A program made the position numbers and the translations under genes. The notes beneath the pieces are model-generated. The model made no database searches. It saw only the letters and a program-made list of their open reading frames with translations, and was not told the DNA's origin. DNA of 64,000 nt from Agelaius tricolor (lineage: Eukaryota > Chordata > Aves > Passeriformes > Icteridae): assembly GCA_023055355.1 (NCBI GenBank), contig JALJCS010000030.1, positions 248,001 to 312,000 on the forward strand, given 5' to 3'. Of this stretch, positions 35,176 through 48,005 are shown piece by piece. Position 1 is the stretch's first letter. Every line of letters begins with the position of its first letter.

Positions 35176-37254
35176 ACTCAAGGTATATTGCTTGGTCTCA
35201 TCAGATTTTGATCTGCTCTTGTTGTTGGTCAGACTTTGTCCCTACTGGCTAATGATATTTATCACAAAAGACAAAGTGCCTTTTCTCAATTTTCTCAAGC
35301 AATTGGAACATACGCCTTAGAATCCGAAAAAAGTCTTTTCTTTGAAACAACACTGTAGTGTTTTTCACTGCCCAGTAGTCTTTCCAGATCTTAAGGAGAA
35401 AGAAGGCAAAATGAGGGGACGTATTACAATGAATGATTGTCAGTTTTCCGGTTCTTTAGCAGTATATTTGTACTTCCACTATGCTTTTCTGTAAAATCAT
35501 GGTTTTCTATAGTATCCAATTTTCTAGCAAGACACATTTCTGCAACTGAGCCCATCAGTCTTTGTGAAAAGATATTGTCAGAAGTACAAAACATATGAAT
35601 AGGCAGTGACAAGTGAGGGAAAAAAGGAGTATGAGAAGCAGCTGCATGATCCTAAAGTGAGACAAGAAGGAGGAGAAGGTGCTCCAGGTGACAGAGCAAA
35701 GAATCCCCCACAGTCCCTGGAGGACATCATCATCAAGCAGGTTGTCTCCCAGCAGTCCCTGGAGAACCGTGGAGGAACACAATGGAGCTCGTGGGGAGCT
35801 CCATGCCACAGCAGGTGACTGTGCCTTGAAGAAAGCTGCAGCTTGTGGAGGGAGAGAGGGCCAGAAAAGCATCCTTGACCTCTTGGAAGAGTGGAAGAGT
35901 ACGTGCAAATCTTCAACAGCTGCTAACTCTAATCTATTCTCTTTCCGCTTCTTGTCTTAGGTAAGTAAGAAGACAACCCAAGAATTAGAAGCCTAAATTC
36001 TTTTGCTTGAGGCTCCCATTCTTTCTGCCATTCTCTTCCAATTTAGTTTGAAGTAAAACTGATGATAAAGTTCTTAAGGCTTGATGTTCAGGCTTTTCAG
36101 AAAATAGGGAGTGCAAATAACTCTTGTCACTGTCTTTTTTTCATAGAAGGAAAAAAGGGAAATTACTGGTTTTCAAGGACTTACGGAAATCCATTGGCAA
36201 CGGTGGTGAGACTGAAGAGTTTAATTAAACTGAAAAGAGAATGTTGTGGAGCTACCTCAGCTCTGTACAAGTTTTTTTACCAGGAAGTCTAGACTTTTAA
36301 ACAGACTAAGGACACAATAGTTATCTCTGGGAATATTTTAGTATGTATAGTACATTCATCTTTAAATAGTTCTATCTGTTTGACAGTTATGACTTGGGCA
36401 TTAATTTTGATGTGAAAAGAAATATTTGTGATTCAGATCATTTCCATTTCTGAAGCATTTCAGTTGTTGACTGTTTTTGCTGTCTCCTGAGGGCGGGAAA
36501 ATAGTCTTTGTACCAATACTGAAACAAACTAGATGGAAAAATTTGTTTTCCTCATTCTTTTCTGTCTATTTGAACAGGCACAGCAGCAAGACCACTGCTA
36601 TGAGTCTGAGTGGCCCTTCCACTCCAGGATGATAAACTTGTAGTGGCTAGTATGTTATTTGCACCCATTTCTGATGCCGGCTGTTAACTGTTGTGCAGAA
36701 AGATCTGTCAACCTTTTTCACAGGAAGACGCTTCTGAATTGCTTCACTTGTCTCTGAAGCAGAGACCTAAGCTGGCACTCCATTTCTGAGATCTTGCTGT
36801 GTTAGCCCCCAAACCCATTTCTTTCAAATGCCTTTTACTTTCAACCCAAGCACTTCATTACTTCATGATGTAATCTCTTGTTCTTCATGTTCGGGGGATT
36901 GTTTTAGACTGATAAGAACATATTGCAGTAAGCAGGTAGAACATCTATCTTAAGCAGTATCCATCACTTGGCTTTGGTTCATGTATCATAACATCTGCAA
37001 GGAATGTCATTTACAATCAATGGATGGGCTGGGGTAACGGGCCACAGGTTTAGGAATCTTTCTCCAATTAATTTTGCGTTAAAATTTAGCTCTTATCATT
37101 TCAATTGGGTCTTTATTAAAACAATCATCTATTTATTACCTGTACCACAATGAACTGTGTACCTGTACCACAGTCAACAGTGGCTGAGCATCCTACAACA
37201 ATTCCAAGAAGAAGAATGGTCTGAGCCCCCAGTGCAGCACAAGAAGTCTGTCAT
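35176..37254. other. Unannotated DNA, possible repeat remnant at 35650-35830
   Basis: Mostly AT-rich without recognised features. 35690-35820 contains the repeated phrase CAGTCCCTGGAGRAC (35710-35724 and 35753-35767) and is G/C-richer than its surroundings, which suggests a transposon-derived or minisatellite remnant. I cannot name it. Confidence 0.4.
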
Positions 37255-37655
37255 CAAGCCGGAGTCCCGCAGGCGTTTTCTCAGCCTGGAGAAGAGCAGA
37301 CTCCGGGCAAATTGTTAGAGCAGCTCTCCAGTAGCTGAAGACAGCCTACCAGAAGGAGGCAGGTGAGCTACACAAGGGCACGGAGCGATAGGAAAAGTGT
37401 GGATGGCTTTAAAACCTGAAGAGGATAGGTTTCCTTTGGCTATTGGGAAGAAATTCCTTGCCAAGATGGTTGTGAGACACTAGAACATGTTGTGGGTGAC
37501 CAATTCCTGGAAGTGATCAAGGCCAGCTTGAATGGGTCTTTGAGCTTAAGGCGGTCTAGTGGAAGGTGTCCCTGACAATGACATGCTGGGGAGGACGTAG
37601 GTGAATTTAAGGTCCCTTCCAAAGCCAACCATTCCATTATTCTATGGTAATCATT
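37255..37655 (+). mobile_element. CR1: CR1 LINE 3' fragment
   Basis: It starts with CTCAGCCTGGAGAAGAGCAG (37281-37300) and ends with the CR1 3' tail AAGGTCCCTTCCAAAGCCAA then CCATTATTCTATGG. The order of conserved phrases matches the CR1 3' region throughout. It is 5'-truncated. Confidence 0.9.
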
Positions 37656-37803
37656 CTGTACAGTAGCAGTAAGAAGTTGAAGCTAGAAATAACATATTCA
37701 TGCTGAGAAACTGCTATCCAAGGAGTTGAACTGTTTGGGTCTCACATTTATGGGCCATTTAGCAATACTATATCTAATATCTACTCCTCGCTCTTTATCA
37801 TAC

Positions 37804-37857
37804 ACGCAAGTATTTTATCATCTTTAACGTTTCTGACATTTGGGAATTTTCTTCCCT

Positions 37858-37914
<57 letters not shown>

Positions 37915-38206
37915 CTTTCTCTCGTTCCTTCTTTCTTTTGTTTCTTTCTCCCACTTCCTTCCTTCACTGCCTTCCTTCCACTATGTCCTTCTTTCTGCCA
38001 CGTCCTTCTGCCACTTCCTTCCCTCCCTCCCTCCACTTTGATGTTAATTTGCAAACTGTCAAATAGTTACAGGAAATTACTCACAAGTATTTTATCATCT
38101 TTAACGTTTCTGACATTTGGGAATTTTCTTTCCTTCTCTTTTTTTCTTCCTTTCTTTCTTTCCCTCGTTCCTTCTTTCCCTCTTTCCCTCTTTTTCCCTT
38201 CCTTTC

Positions 38207-38264
<58 letters not shown>

Positions 38265-38444
38265 CTCTTTCTTTCTCTCTTTCTTTCTCTCTTTCTTTCT
38301 TTCTTTTCTTTCCTTCCCCCACTTTCTTCCTTCACTGCCTTCCTCCCACTATGTCCTTCTTTCTGCCAAGTCCTTCTGCCACTTCCTTCCCTCCCTCCCT
38401 CCACTTTGATGTTAATTTGCAAACTGTCAAGTAGTTACAGGAAA
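37804..38444 (+). repeat. Duplicated block carrying (CTTT)n microsatellites
   Basis: The block CAAGTATTTTATCATCTTTAACG...CAAATAGTTACAGGAAATTACTC occurs twice (37806-38080 and 38085-38444). Each copy has a long (CTTT)n core (about 37863-37922 and 38205-38310) followed by CTTCC-rich sequence and the same unique tail. The two cores differ in length. Confidence 0.93.
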
Positions 38445-39289
38445 TTACTCTTCTTTAAATATCATTTTGAAGCTTAGAAATGAATACCAAAATTGTGTCA
38501 AAACAGGGCATTTAAAAGCCATCTGAAAGTGAGAACTAGCTATTGAAAAGACAAAAATACAAAAATGAAATGATGGAGTGGATGGTTTTAAGGGATATTC
38601 TTTGTATGGCTTTGATACAAATGAGGATCTCAATTTTTGCACCTTCTAAAAACACATCTTGAAACTTACTACTTTCCGTGACAAAAATATTTCCAAAACA
38701 AGGAAATTGATTTATGCAGATGAAAATATCATCTCCCAAATAGTCATCATCAAGTCCAAAAGATTAGCCTGCTTTTACGTAGTAAGCTTTATGGAGATTT
38801 CTATTCTCACACAAACAAAGAAGAATCTCTCAAATGACTAGAAAATTTTTAAAAGCAAAATAACCTTGAAGAAAAAAGATCCAAAAAAGAGCAGGGAATT
38901 ATATACGTCCACACTTGTTACATGTTGGTTACTAATATTGGCTCTAGTTTGTTGGCGAGTACACTTCCCATTCACGCACGCACGCACCCCTCTTCCTCCT
39001 GCACACAGATGTGTGATATTGGGTCTCAAAGAATGGACTATTTTCTTTTAAATAAGTTGTGGCTCTCAAAGTCAAAGCGTAGTCTTCCTGGCTCTATTAC
39101 CAGGATTTTGTTCCGGGAAGGGAATGTGCTTGTGCCTGTTAGAAATGGGGAGGAGGGGACAGAAAGCAAAGCCATTTGAAGACAACCTGCAGCATAACTA
39201 AGAACGAAGGGTGCTTCTTGACTGCACAGCAAAAGAAATCTCGGGAGTAAAATGGAGGAAAACTTGAGGTGCTGATAGAGTTTCTCCTT
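38445..39289. other. Unannotated DNA left of satellite array
   Basis: AT-rich, with a short (CGCA)n run near 38975-38988. No retroviral or gene sequence is seen, so nothing here pairs with ERV-B on the far side of the array. Confidence 0.5.
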
Positions 39290-41163
39290 GTGACAGCTTT
39301 CAAACGTACAGAAAACAGCACTTCCTCATTCTCCTGCCTTTTCTATTCACATTAACATTGCAAGAAAAGGGGTTTTGGACAACGTTCTTTTGCTTCTTGC
39401 TAAACACTCTGCTGACACTCCGTGCAACTTCCAGAAAAAGATCAAGGATGTTTTTTGTACTGGGAGAGTTTCTCCTTGCGAGACATAGTAGAAAAGCTTT
39501 TTGCTAAGATGTAGGCGGCAGGAGACGCAGATTCAGAGATACGGAGCTCTCCGAAGGTAGGGGCCGCTCCCGGGCGTCTTTCCGCAGAAGCCGTGCTCGG
39601 GATCGCACCGCGACCGGCACAATGCTCTGTGTGCAAAGAAGCGGCTTCTTCGCCTCCGGGAGACGGAGACCGCGGCCGCGTCTTTAAAAGCCAAGAAAAA
39701 AGTCGCACAACATGGGGAGTGTGTATGCAGTTGTCAAACCTAAAGAAAACAGTACCTTAGCACTCTCCTGCCTTTTCCATTCACATTACCATTCAAAAAG
39801 AAGGAGTTTTGGACAACTTTCTTTTGCTTCTTGCTAAACACTCTGCAGACCTCCGTGCAACTTCTAGAACAAGAGCGGAGATGCTTTCCGTACGGGCACA
39901 GTTTGTCCTGGCAAGACATAGTAAAAAACCTTTTGGCTCAGTTTTATGCGACGAGAGAGACAGAAGGCAGAGTAAAGAACTCTCCGAAACGAAGCCCCCT
40001 GCCAGGGCGTCTTTCGTCACAAGCCGCTCTCCGGAGAACACCGCCACCGGCACAATGCTCTGTGCGCGAAGAAGCCGCTTCTTCGCCTCCGGGAGATGGA
40101 GAGAACGGCAACTTCCCAAAGGCGAAGATGCAAGCCGCAGCACACCGATATAGCGTGTGCAGCTTTCAAATTGATAGAAACGAGTACTTTAGCATTCTCC
40201 TGCCCTTTCATTCACATTATATTCGAATAAAAGGAGTTTTGGGACACTATGTTTTTCTTCTTGATAAACACTCTGCAGTCCTCTGTGCAACTTTTAGAAG
40301 AAGATCGGGGATGTTTTGTGTACTGGCACAGGTTCTCCTTGCAAGATATGGTGGAAAAGATTTTTGCTGAGTGTTTAACGACAAGAACCTAAGAAGACAG
40401 AGATACGCAGCTCTCCGAAGCTAAGTGCCGGTCCCCGGCGTCTTTCGGCAAAAACCGCTCTCAGGTGCTCCCGGCGGTCTGCAAAATGCTCTGTGCGCAA
40501 AGAAGCCGCTTCTTCGCCTCCGGGAGACGGAGAGAGCGGCACCCTCCGAAAGGCTAAGAACCAAGCTGCCTAATACAAGGATAACCTGAGCACCTTTCAA
40601 ACAAATAGAAAAGACTACTTTACCACTCTTCTGACTTTTCCATTCACAATATAATCGAATAAAAAAAGTTTTCGACAACTATCTTTTCCTTCTAATTAAA
40701 CAGTTCGAATACCTCTGTGCATCTTTTAGAAAAAGATCTGGGATGTTTTGTGTACTGGCACAATTTCTCCTTGCAAGATATGGTGGAAAAGCTTTTTGCT
40801 GAATGTTAAGCTGGAAGACACGCAGAAGACGCAGATACGGAGTTCTCTGAAGCTAGGTGCCGGTCCCGGCATCTTTCGGCACAAGCCGCTCTCCGAAATG
40901 CACCGCGACCCAAACAATGCTCTGTGCGAAAAGAAGCCGCTTCTTCGCCTCCGGGAGACTCGGCGAGTGGCAGCTTCCCAAAGGCGAAGATGCAAGCTGC
41001 ACCACACAAGCACATTGTGGGCAGCATTCAGACTTAGAGAAAACAGTACTTTACTGCTCTCCTCCCTGTTCCATTGTTAGTATATTCGAAAGGAACGAGT
41101 TTTGGACAACTATCTTTTCCTTCCTGCAAAACTCTTTGTAGACCTCCGTGCAACTTCTGGAAC

Positions 41164-43745
41164 AATATCGGTGATGTTTTCTATACTGGCAGAGTTTCTC
41201 TTTGCAAGATATGGTGGAAAAGCTTTTTGCTGAGTGTTGAGCGGCAAGACACGCAGAAGACGCAGATACGCAGCTCTCCGAAGCTAAGTGCCGGTCCCCG
41301 GCTTCTTTCGGCGCAAACCGCTCTTAGGTGCTCACCGCGACCGACCCAATGCTCTGTGCGCAAAGAAGCCGCTTCTTCGCCTCCGGGAGACGGAGAGACC
41401 GGCATCTTCCCAAAAGCGAAGATGCAAGCCGCACCACACAGGAACAGTGTGGGCAGCATTCAGACTTAGAGAAAACAGTATTTTACCATTCTCGTGGCTT
41501 TTCCACTGATATTATATTCGAAAAGAACGAGTTTTGGTCAACTAGCTTTCCTTCTTGCAAAACTCTTTGCAGACCTCCGTGCAAGTTTAGAACATGATTT
41601 TGGATGTTTTCTATACTGGCAGAGTTTCTCTTTGCAAGATATGGTGGAAAAGCTTTTTGCTGAGTGTTGAGCGGCAAGACACGCAGAAGACGCAGATACG
41701 CAGCTCTCCGAAGCTAAGTGCCGGTCCCCGGCTTCTTTCGGCGCAAACCGCTCTTAGGTGCTCACCGCGACCGACCCAATGCTCTGTGCGCAAAGAAGCC
41801 GCTTCTTCGCCTCCGGGAGACGGAGAGACCGGCATCTTCCCAAAAGCGAAGATGCAAGCCGCACCACACAGGAACAGTGTGGGCAGCATTCAGACTTAGA
41901 GAAAACAGTATTTTACCATTCTCGTGGCTTTTCCACTGATATTATATTCGAAAAGAACGAGTTTTGGTCAACTAGCTTTCCTTCTTGCAAAACTCTTTGC
42001 AGACCTCCGTGCAAGTTTAGAACATGATTTTGGATGTTTTCTATACTGGCAGAGTTTCTCTTTGCAAGATATGGTGGAAAAGCTTTTTGCTGAGTGTTGA
42101 GCGGCAAGACACGCAGAAGACGCAGATACGCAGCTCTCCGATGCTAAGTGCCGGTCCCCGGCTTCTTTCGGCACAAACCGCTCTTAGGAGCTCCCTGCGC
42201 TCGGCACAATGCTCTGTGCGCAAAGAAGCCGCTTCTTCGCCTCCGGGAGACGGAGAGCGCGGCATCTTCCCAAAAGCGAAGATGCAAGCCGCACCACACA
42301 AGCACATTGTGGGCAGCATTCAGACTTAGAGAAAACAGTATTTTACCACTTTCCTGCCTTTTCCACTGATGTTATATTCGAAAAGAACGAGTTTTGGTCA
42401 ACTACCTTCTCCTTCCTGCAAAACTCTTTCCAGACCTCCGTGCAAGTTTAGAACATGATTTTGGATGTTTTCTATACTGGCAGAGTTTCTCTTTGCAAGA
42501 TATGGTGGAAAAGCTTTTTGCTGAGTGTTGAGCGGCAAGACACGCAGAAGACGCAGATACGCAGCTCTCCGAAGCTAAGTGCCGGTCCCCGGCTTCTTTC
42601 GGCGCAAACCGCTCTTAGGTGCTCACCGCGACCGACCCAATGCTCTGTGCGCAAAGAAGCCGCTTCTTCGCCTCCGGGAGACGGAGAGACCGGCATCTTC
42701 CCAAAAGCGAAGATGCAAGCCGCACCACACAGGAACAGTGTGGGCAGCATTCAGACTTAGAGAAAACAGTATTTTACCATTCTCGTGGCTTTTCCACTGA
42801 TATTATATTCGAAAAGAACGAGTTTTGGTCAACTAGCTTTCCTTCTTGCAAAACTCTTTGCAGACCTCCGTGCAAGTTTAGAACATGATTTTGGATGTTT
42901 TCTATACTGGCAGAGTTTCTCTTTGCAAGATATGGTGGAAAAGCTTTTTGCTGAGTGTTGAGCGGCAAGACACGCAGAAGACGCAGATACGCAGCTCTCC
43001 GAAGCTAAGTGCCGGTCCCCGGCTTCTTTCGGCGCAAACCGCTCTTAGGTGCTCACCGCGACCGACCCAATGCTCTGTGCGCAAAGAAGCCGCTTCTTCG
43101 CCTCCGGGAGACGGAGAGACCGGCATCTTCCCAAAAGCGAAGATGCAAGCCGCACCACACAGGAACAGTGTGGGCAGCATTCAGACTTAGAGAAAACAGT
43201 ATTTTACCACTCTCCTGCCTTTTCCACTGATATTATATTCGAAAAGAACGAGTTTTGGTCAACTAGCTTTCCTTCTTGCAAAACTCTTTGCAGACCTCCG
43301 TGCAAGTTTAGAACATGATTTTGGATGTTTTCTATACTGGCAGAGTTTCTCTTTGCAAGATATGGTGGAAAAGCTTTTTGCTGAGTGTTGAGCGGCAAGA
43401 CACGCAGAAGACGCAGATACGCAGCTCTCCGATGCTAAGTGCCGGTCCCCGGCTTCTTTCGGCACAAACCGCTCTTAGGAGCTCCCTGCGCTCGGCACAA
43501 TGCTCTGTGCGCAAAGAAGCCGCTTCTTCGCCTCCGGGAGACGGAGAGACCGGCATCTTCCCAAAAGCGAAGATGCAAGCCGCACCACACAAGCACATTG
43601 TGGGCAGCATTCAGACTTAGAGAAAACAGTATTTTACCACTCTCCTGCCTTTTCCACTGATGTTATATTCGAAAAGAACGAGTTTTGGTCAACTATCTTC
43701 TCCTTCCTGCAAAACTCTTTTCAGACCTCCGTGCAAGTTTAGAAC
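41164..43745 (+). repeat. Two 1,291-bp higher-order repeats (A-A-B trimers)
   Basis: Within the array two unit types alternate. Type A has CGAAGCTAAG, TAGGTGCTCACCGCGACCGA and GGAACAGTGTGGG. Type B has CGATGCTAAG, TAGGAGCTCCCTGCGCTCGG and AAGCACATTGTGGG. Units beginning at 41164 (A), 41594 (A), 42024 (B), then 42455 (A), 42885 (A), 43315 (B) make two trimers of about 1,291 bp. From 43746 the order is A-A-A-B (B at 45036). Later units (45896, 46326, 47186) mix A and B markers. Confidence 0.88.
41349..41398 (+). promoter_or_regulatory. Conserved core with dyad in each satellite unit (one example)
   Basis: The core reads AATGCTCTGTGCGC, then a 15-bp dyad AAGAAGC-C-GCTTCTT (41363-41377), then CGCCTCCGGGAGACGGAGA. 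The same core occurs in the diverged left-edge units (near 39620, 40053, 40483 and 40917). One of these has the centre base changed to G with both arms intact. The function is unknown. Protein binding is inference from symmetry and conservation. Confidence 0.6.
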
Positions 43746-46700
43746 ATGATTTTGGATGTTTTCTATACTGGCAGAGTTTCTCTTTGCAAGATATGGTGGA
43801 AAAGCTTTTTGCTGAGTGTTGAGCGGCAAGACACGCAGAAGAGGCAGATACGCAGCTCTCCGAAGCTAAGTGCCGGTCCCCGGCTTCTTTCGGCGCAAAC
43901 CGCTCTTAGGTGCTCACCGCGACCGACCCAATGCTCTGTGCGCAAAGAAGCCGCTTCTTCGCCTCCGGGAGACGGAGAGACCGGCATCTTCCCAAAAGCG
44001 AAGATGCAAGCCGCACCACACAGGAACAGTGTGGGCAGCATTCAGACTTAGAGAAAACAGTATTTTACCATTCTCGTGGCTTTTCCACTGATATTATATT
44101 CGAAAAGAACGAGTTTTGGTCAACTAGCTTTCCTTCTTGCAAAACTCTTTGCAGACCTCCGTGCAAGTTTAGAACATGATTTTGGATGTTTTCTATACTG
44201 GCAGAGTTTCTCTTTGCAAGATATGGTGGAAAAGCTTTTTGCTGAGTGTTGAGCGGCAAGACACGCAGAAGACGCAGATACGCAGCTCTCCGAAGCTAAG
44301 TGCCGGTCCCCGGCTTCTTTCGGCGCAAACCGCTCTTAGGTGCTCACCGCGACCGACCCAATGCTCTGTGCGCAAAGAAGCCGCTTCTTCGCCTCCGGGA
44401 GACGGAGAGACCGGCATCTTCCCAAAAGCGAAGATGCAAGCCGCACCACACAGGAACAGTGTGGGCAGCATTCAGACTTAGAGAAAACAGTATTTTACCA
44501 TTCTCGTGGCTTTTCCACTGATATTATATTCGAAAAGAACGAGTTTTGGTCAACTAGCTTTCCTTCTTGCAAAACTCTTTGCAGACCTCCGTGCAAGTTT
44601 AGAACATGATTTTGGATGTTTTCTATACTGGCAGAGTTTCTCTTTGCAAGATATGGTGGAAAAGCTTTTTGCTGAGTGTTGAGCGGCAAGACACGCAGAA
44701 GACGCAGATACGCAGCTCTCCGAAGCTAAGTGCCGGTCCCCGGCTTCTTTCGGCGCAAACCGCTCTTAGGTGCTCACCGCGACCGACCCAATGCTCTGTG
44801 CGCAAAGAAGCCGCTTCTTCGCCTCCGGGAGACGGAGAGACCGGCATCTTCCCAAAAGCGAAGATGCAAGCCGCACCACACAGGAACAGTGTGGGCAGCA
44901 TTCAGACTTAGAGAAAACAGTATTTTACCATTCTCGTGGCTTTTCCACTGATATTATATTCGAAAAGAACGAGTTTTGGTCAACTAGCTTTCCTTCTTGC
45001 AAAACTCTTTGCAGACCTCCGTGCAAGTTTAGAACATGATTTTGGATGTTTTCTATACTGGCAGAGTTTCTCTTTGCAAGATATGGTGGAAAAGCTTTTT
45101 GCTGAGTGTTGAGCGGCAAGACACGCAGAAGACGCAGATACGCAGCTCTCCGATGCTAAGTGCCGGTCCCCGGCTTCTTTCGGCACAAACCGCTCTTAGG
45201 AGCTCCCTGCGCTCGGCACAATGCTCTGTGCGCAAAGAAGCCGCTTCTTCGCCTCCGGGAGACGGAGAGACCGGCATCTTCCCAAAAGCGAAGATGCAAG
45301 CCGCACCACACAAGCACATTGTGGGCAGCATTCAGACTTAGAGAAAACAGTATTTTACCACTCTCCTGCCTTTTCCACTGATGTTATATTCGAAAAGAAC
45401 GAGTTTTGGACAACTATTTTTCCTTCCTGCAAAACTCTTTTCAGACCTCCGTGCAAGTTTAGAATATGATTTTGGATGTTTTCTATACTGGCAGAGTTTC
45501 TCTTTGCAAGATATGGTGGAAAAGCTTTTTGCTGAGTGTTGAGCGGCAAGACACGCAGAAGACGCAGATACGCAGCTCTCCGAAGCTAAGTGCCGGTCCC
45601 CGGCTTCTTTCGGCGCAAACCGCTCTTAGGTGCTCACCGCGACCGACCCAATGCTCTGTGCGCAAAGAAGCCGCTTCTTCGCCTCCGGGAGACGGAGAGA
45701 ACGGCATCTTCCCAAAAGCGAAGATGCAAGCCGCACCACACAGGAACAGTGTGGGCAGCATTCAGACTTAGAGAAAACAGTATTTTACCATTCTCGTGGC
45801 TTTTCCACTGATATTATATTCGAAAAGAACGAGTTTTGGTCAACTAACTTTCCTTCTTGCAAAACTCTTTGCAGACCTCCGTGCAAGTTTAGAACATGAT
45901 TTTGGATGTTTTCTATACTGGCAGAGTTTCTCTTTGCAAGATATGGTGGAAAAGCTTTTTGCTGAGTGTTGAGCGGCAAGACACGCAGAAGACGCAGATA
46001 CGCAGCTCTCCGAAGCTAAGTGCCGGTCCCCGGCTTCTTTCGGCACAAACCGCTCTTAGGAGCTCCCTGCGCTCGGCTCAATGCTCTGTGCGCAAAGAAG
46101 TCGCTTCTTCGCCTCCGGGAGACGGAGAGACCGGCATCTTCCCAAAAGCGAAGATGCAAGCCGCACCACACAGGAACAGTGTGGGCAGCATTCAGACTTA
46201 GAGAAAACAGTATTTTACCATTCTCGTGGCTTTTCCACTGATATTATATTCGAAAAGAACGAGTTTTGGTCAACTAACTTTCCTTCTTGCAAAACTCTTT
46301 GCAGACCTCCGTGCAAGTTTAGAACATGATTTTGGATGTTTTCTATACTGGCAGAGTTTCTCTTTGCAAGATATGGTGGAAAAGCTTTTTGCTGAGTGTT
46401 GAGCGGCAAGACACGCAGAAGACGCAGATACGCAGCTCTCCGAAGCTAAGTGCCGGTCCCCGGCTTCTTTCGGCGCAAACCGCTCTCAGGAGCTCCCTGC
46501 GCTCGGCACAATGCTCTGTGCGCAAAGAAGTCGCTTCTTCGCCTCCGGGAGACGGAGAGACCGGCATCTTCCCAAAAGCGAAGATGCAAGCCGCACCACA
46601 CAGGAACAGTGTGGGCAGCATTCAGACTTAGAGAAAACAGTATTTTACCACTCTCCTGCCTTTTCCACTGATATTATATTCGAAAAGAACGAGTTTTGGT

Positions 46701-48005
46701 CAACTAGCTTTCCTTCTTGCAAAACTCTTTGCAGACCTCCGTGCAAGTTTAGAACATGATTTTGGATGTTTTCTATACTGGCAGAGTTTCTCTTTGCAAG
46801 ATATGGTGGAAAAGCTTTTTGCTGAGTGTTGAGCGGCAAGACACGCAGAAGACGCAGATACGCAGCTCTCCGAAGCTAAGTGCCGGTCCCCGGCTTCTTT
46901 CGGCGCAAACCGCTCTTAGGTGCTCCCCGCGACCGACCCAATGCTCTGTGCGCAAAGAAGCCGCTTCTTCGCCTCCGGGAGACGGAGAGACCGGCATCTT
47001 CCCAAAAGCGAAGATGCAAGCCGCACCACACAGGAACAGTGTGGGCAGCATTCAGACTTAGAGAAAACAGTATTTTACCATTCTCGTGGCTTTTCCACTG
47101 ATATTATATTCGAAAAGAACGAGTTTTGGTCAACTAACTTTCCTTCTTGCAAAACTCTTTGCAGACCTCCGTGCAAGTTTAGAACATGATTTTGGATGTT
47201 TTCTATACTGGCAGAGTTTCTCTTTGCAAGATATGGTGGAAAAGCTTTTTGCTGAGTGTTGAGCGGCAAGACACGCAGAAGACGCAGATACGCAGCTCTC
47301 CGAAGCTAAGTGCCGGTCCCCGGCTTCTTTCGGCGCAAACCGCTCTCAGGAGCTCCCTGCGCTCGGCACAATGCTCTGTGCGCAAAGAAGCCGCTTCTTC
47401 GCCTCCGGGAGACGGAGAGCGCGGCATCTTCCCAAAAGCGAAGATGCAAGCCGCACCACGAAGGCACAGTGTGGGCAGCATCCAGACTTAGTACTTAACC
47501 ACTCTCCTGCCTTTTCCATTGTTATTATATTCGGAAAGAACGAGTTCTGCACAACTATCTTTTCCGTATTTCAAAACTCTTTTCAGACCTCCGTGCAAGC
47601 TTTAGAACAGGGTTTTGGATGTTTTATTTACTGGCAGAGTTTCTCTTTGCAAGATATGGTGGAAAAGCTTTTTGCTGAATGTTGAGCGGCAAGACACGCA
47701 GAAGACGCAGATACGCAGCTCTCCGAAGCTAAGTGCCGGTCCGCGGCGTCTTTCGGCACAAGCCGCTCTCCAGCGCTCACCGCGACCGGCCCAATGCTCT
47801 GTGTGCGAGGAAGCCGCTTCTCCGCCTCCGGGGGACTCGGCTAGCAGCAGCTTCCGAAACGCGACAAACAAATATTAACACCACCGGCATTGTGTCTCGG
47901 GCGTCTTTCGGCACAAGCGCCGCACCGGAGCGTACCGCCACCGGCACAATGCTCTGTGCGCGAAGAACTCGATTCTGCGCCTCCCGGGATCTGAAAGAAG
48001 AAGCA

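Larger units (their letters stand above)
39290..48005 (+). repeat. Tandem array of about 20 copies of a 430-bp CpG-rich unit
   Basis: The landmark GATATGGTGGAAAAGCTTTTTG or its variants recurs every 429-435 bases from about 39480 to 47655, giving about 20 copies plus a decayed partial copy at 47880-48000. Each unit has an AT-rich half (TTTTCCACTGATATTATATTCG region) and a CpG-rich half (CTCCGGGAGACGGAGA region). Copies from about 41164 to 47190 are nearly identical. Those at 39290-41160 and after 47490 are clearly diverged. Open frames of about 101 codons (+) and 92 codons (-) occur in most units, but 430 is not a multiple of three and edge units break them, so I do not call genes. I do not recognise the family. 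No junction to a known transposon is visible on the left. Confidence 0.97.

Noticed and set aside
37840..38434. Long Phe/Ser/Leu frames over the CTTT microsatellites
   Set aside because: They are translations of (CTTT)n and have no coding meaning.
41518..41535. CENP-B-box-like TTCGAAAAGAACGAG in the satellite unit
   Set aside because: By eye it misses two of the essential bases, and CENP-B is known from mammals rather than birds.
41594..41899. Recurrent 101-codon (+) and 92-codon (-) open frames in the satellite units as genes
   Set aside because: They recur because the units are near-identical. The unit length is not a multiple of three, the frames break in diverged units, and no domain is recognisable.
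39290..48005. CRISPR-like repeat array
   Set aside because: The units are 430 bp and contiguous without unique spacers, in vertebrate DNA. It is a satellite, not a CRISPR.
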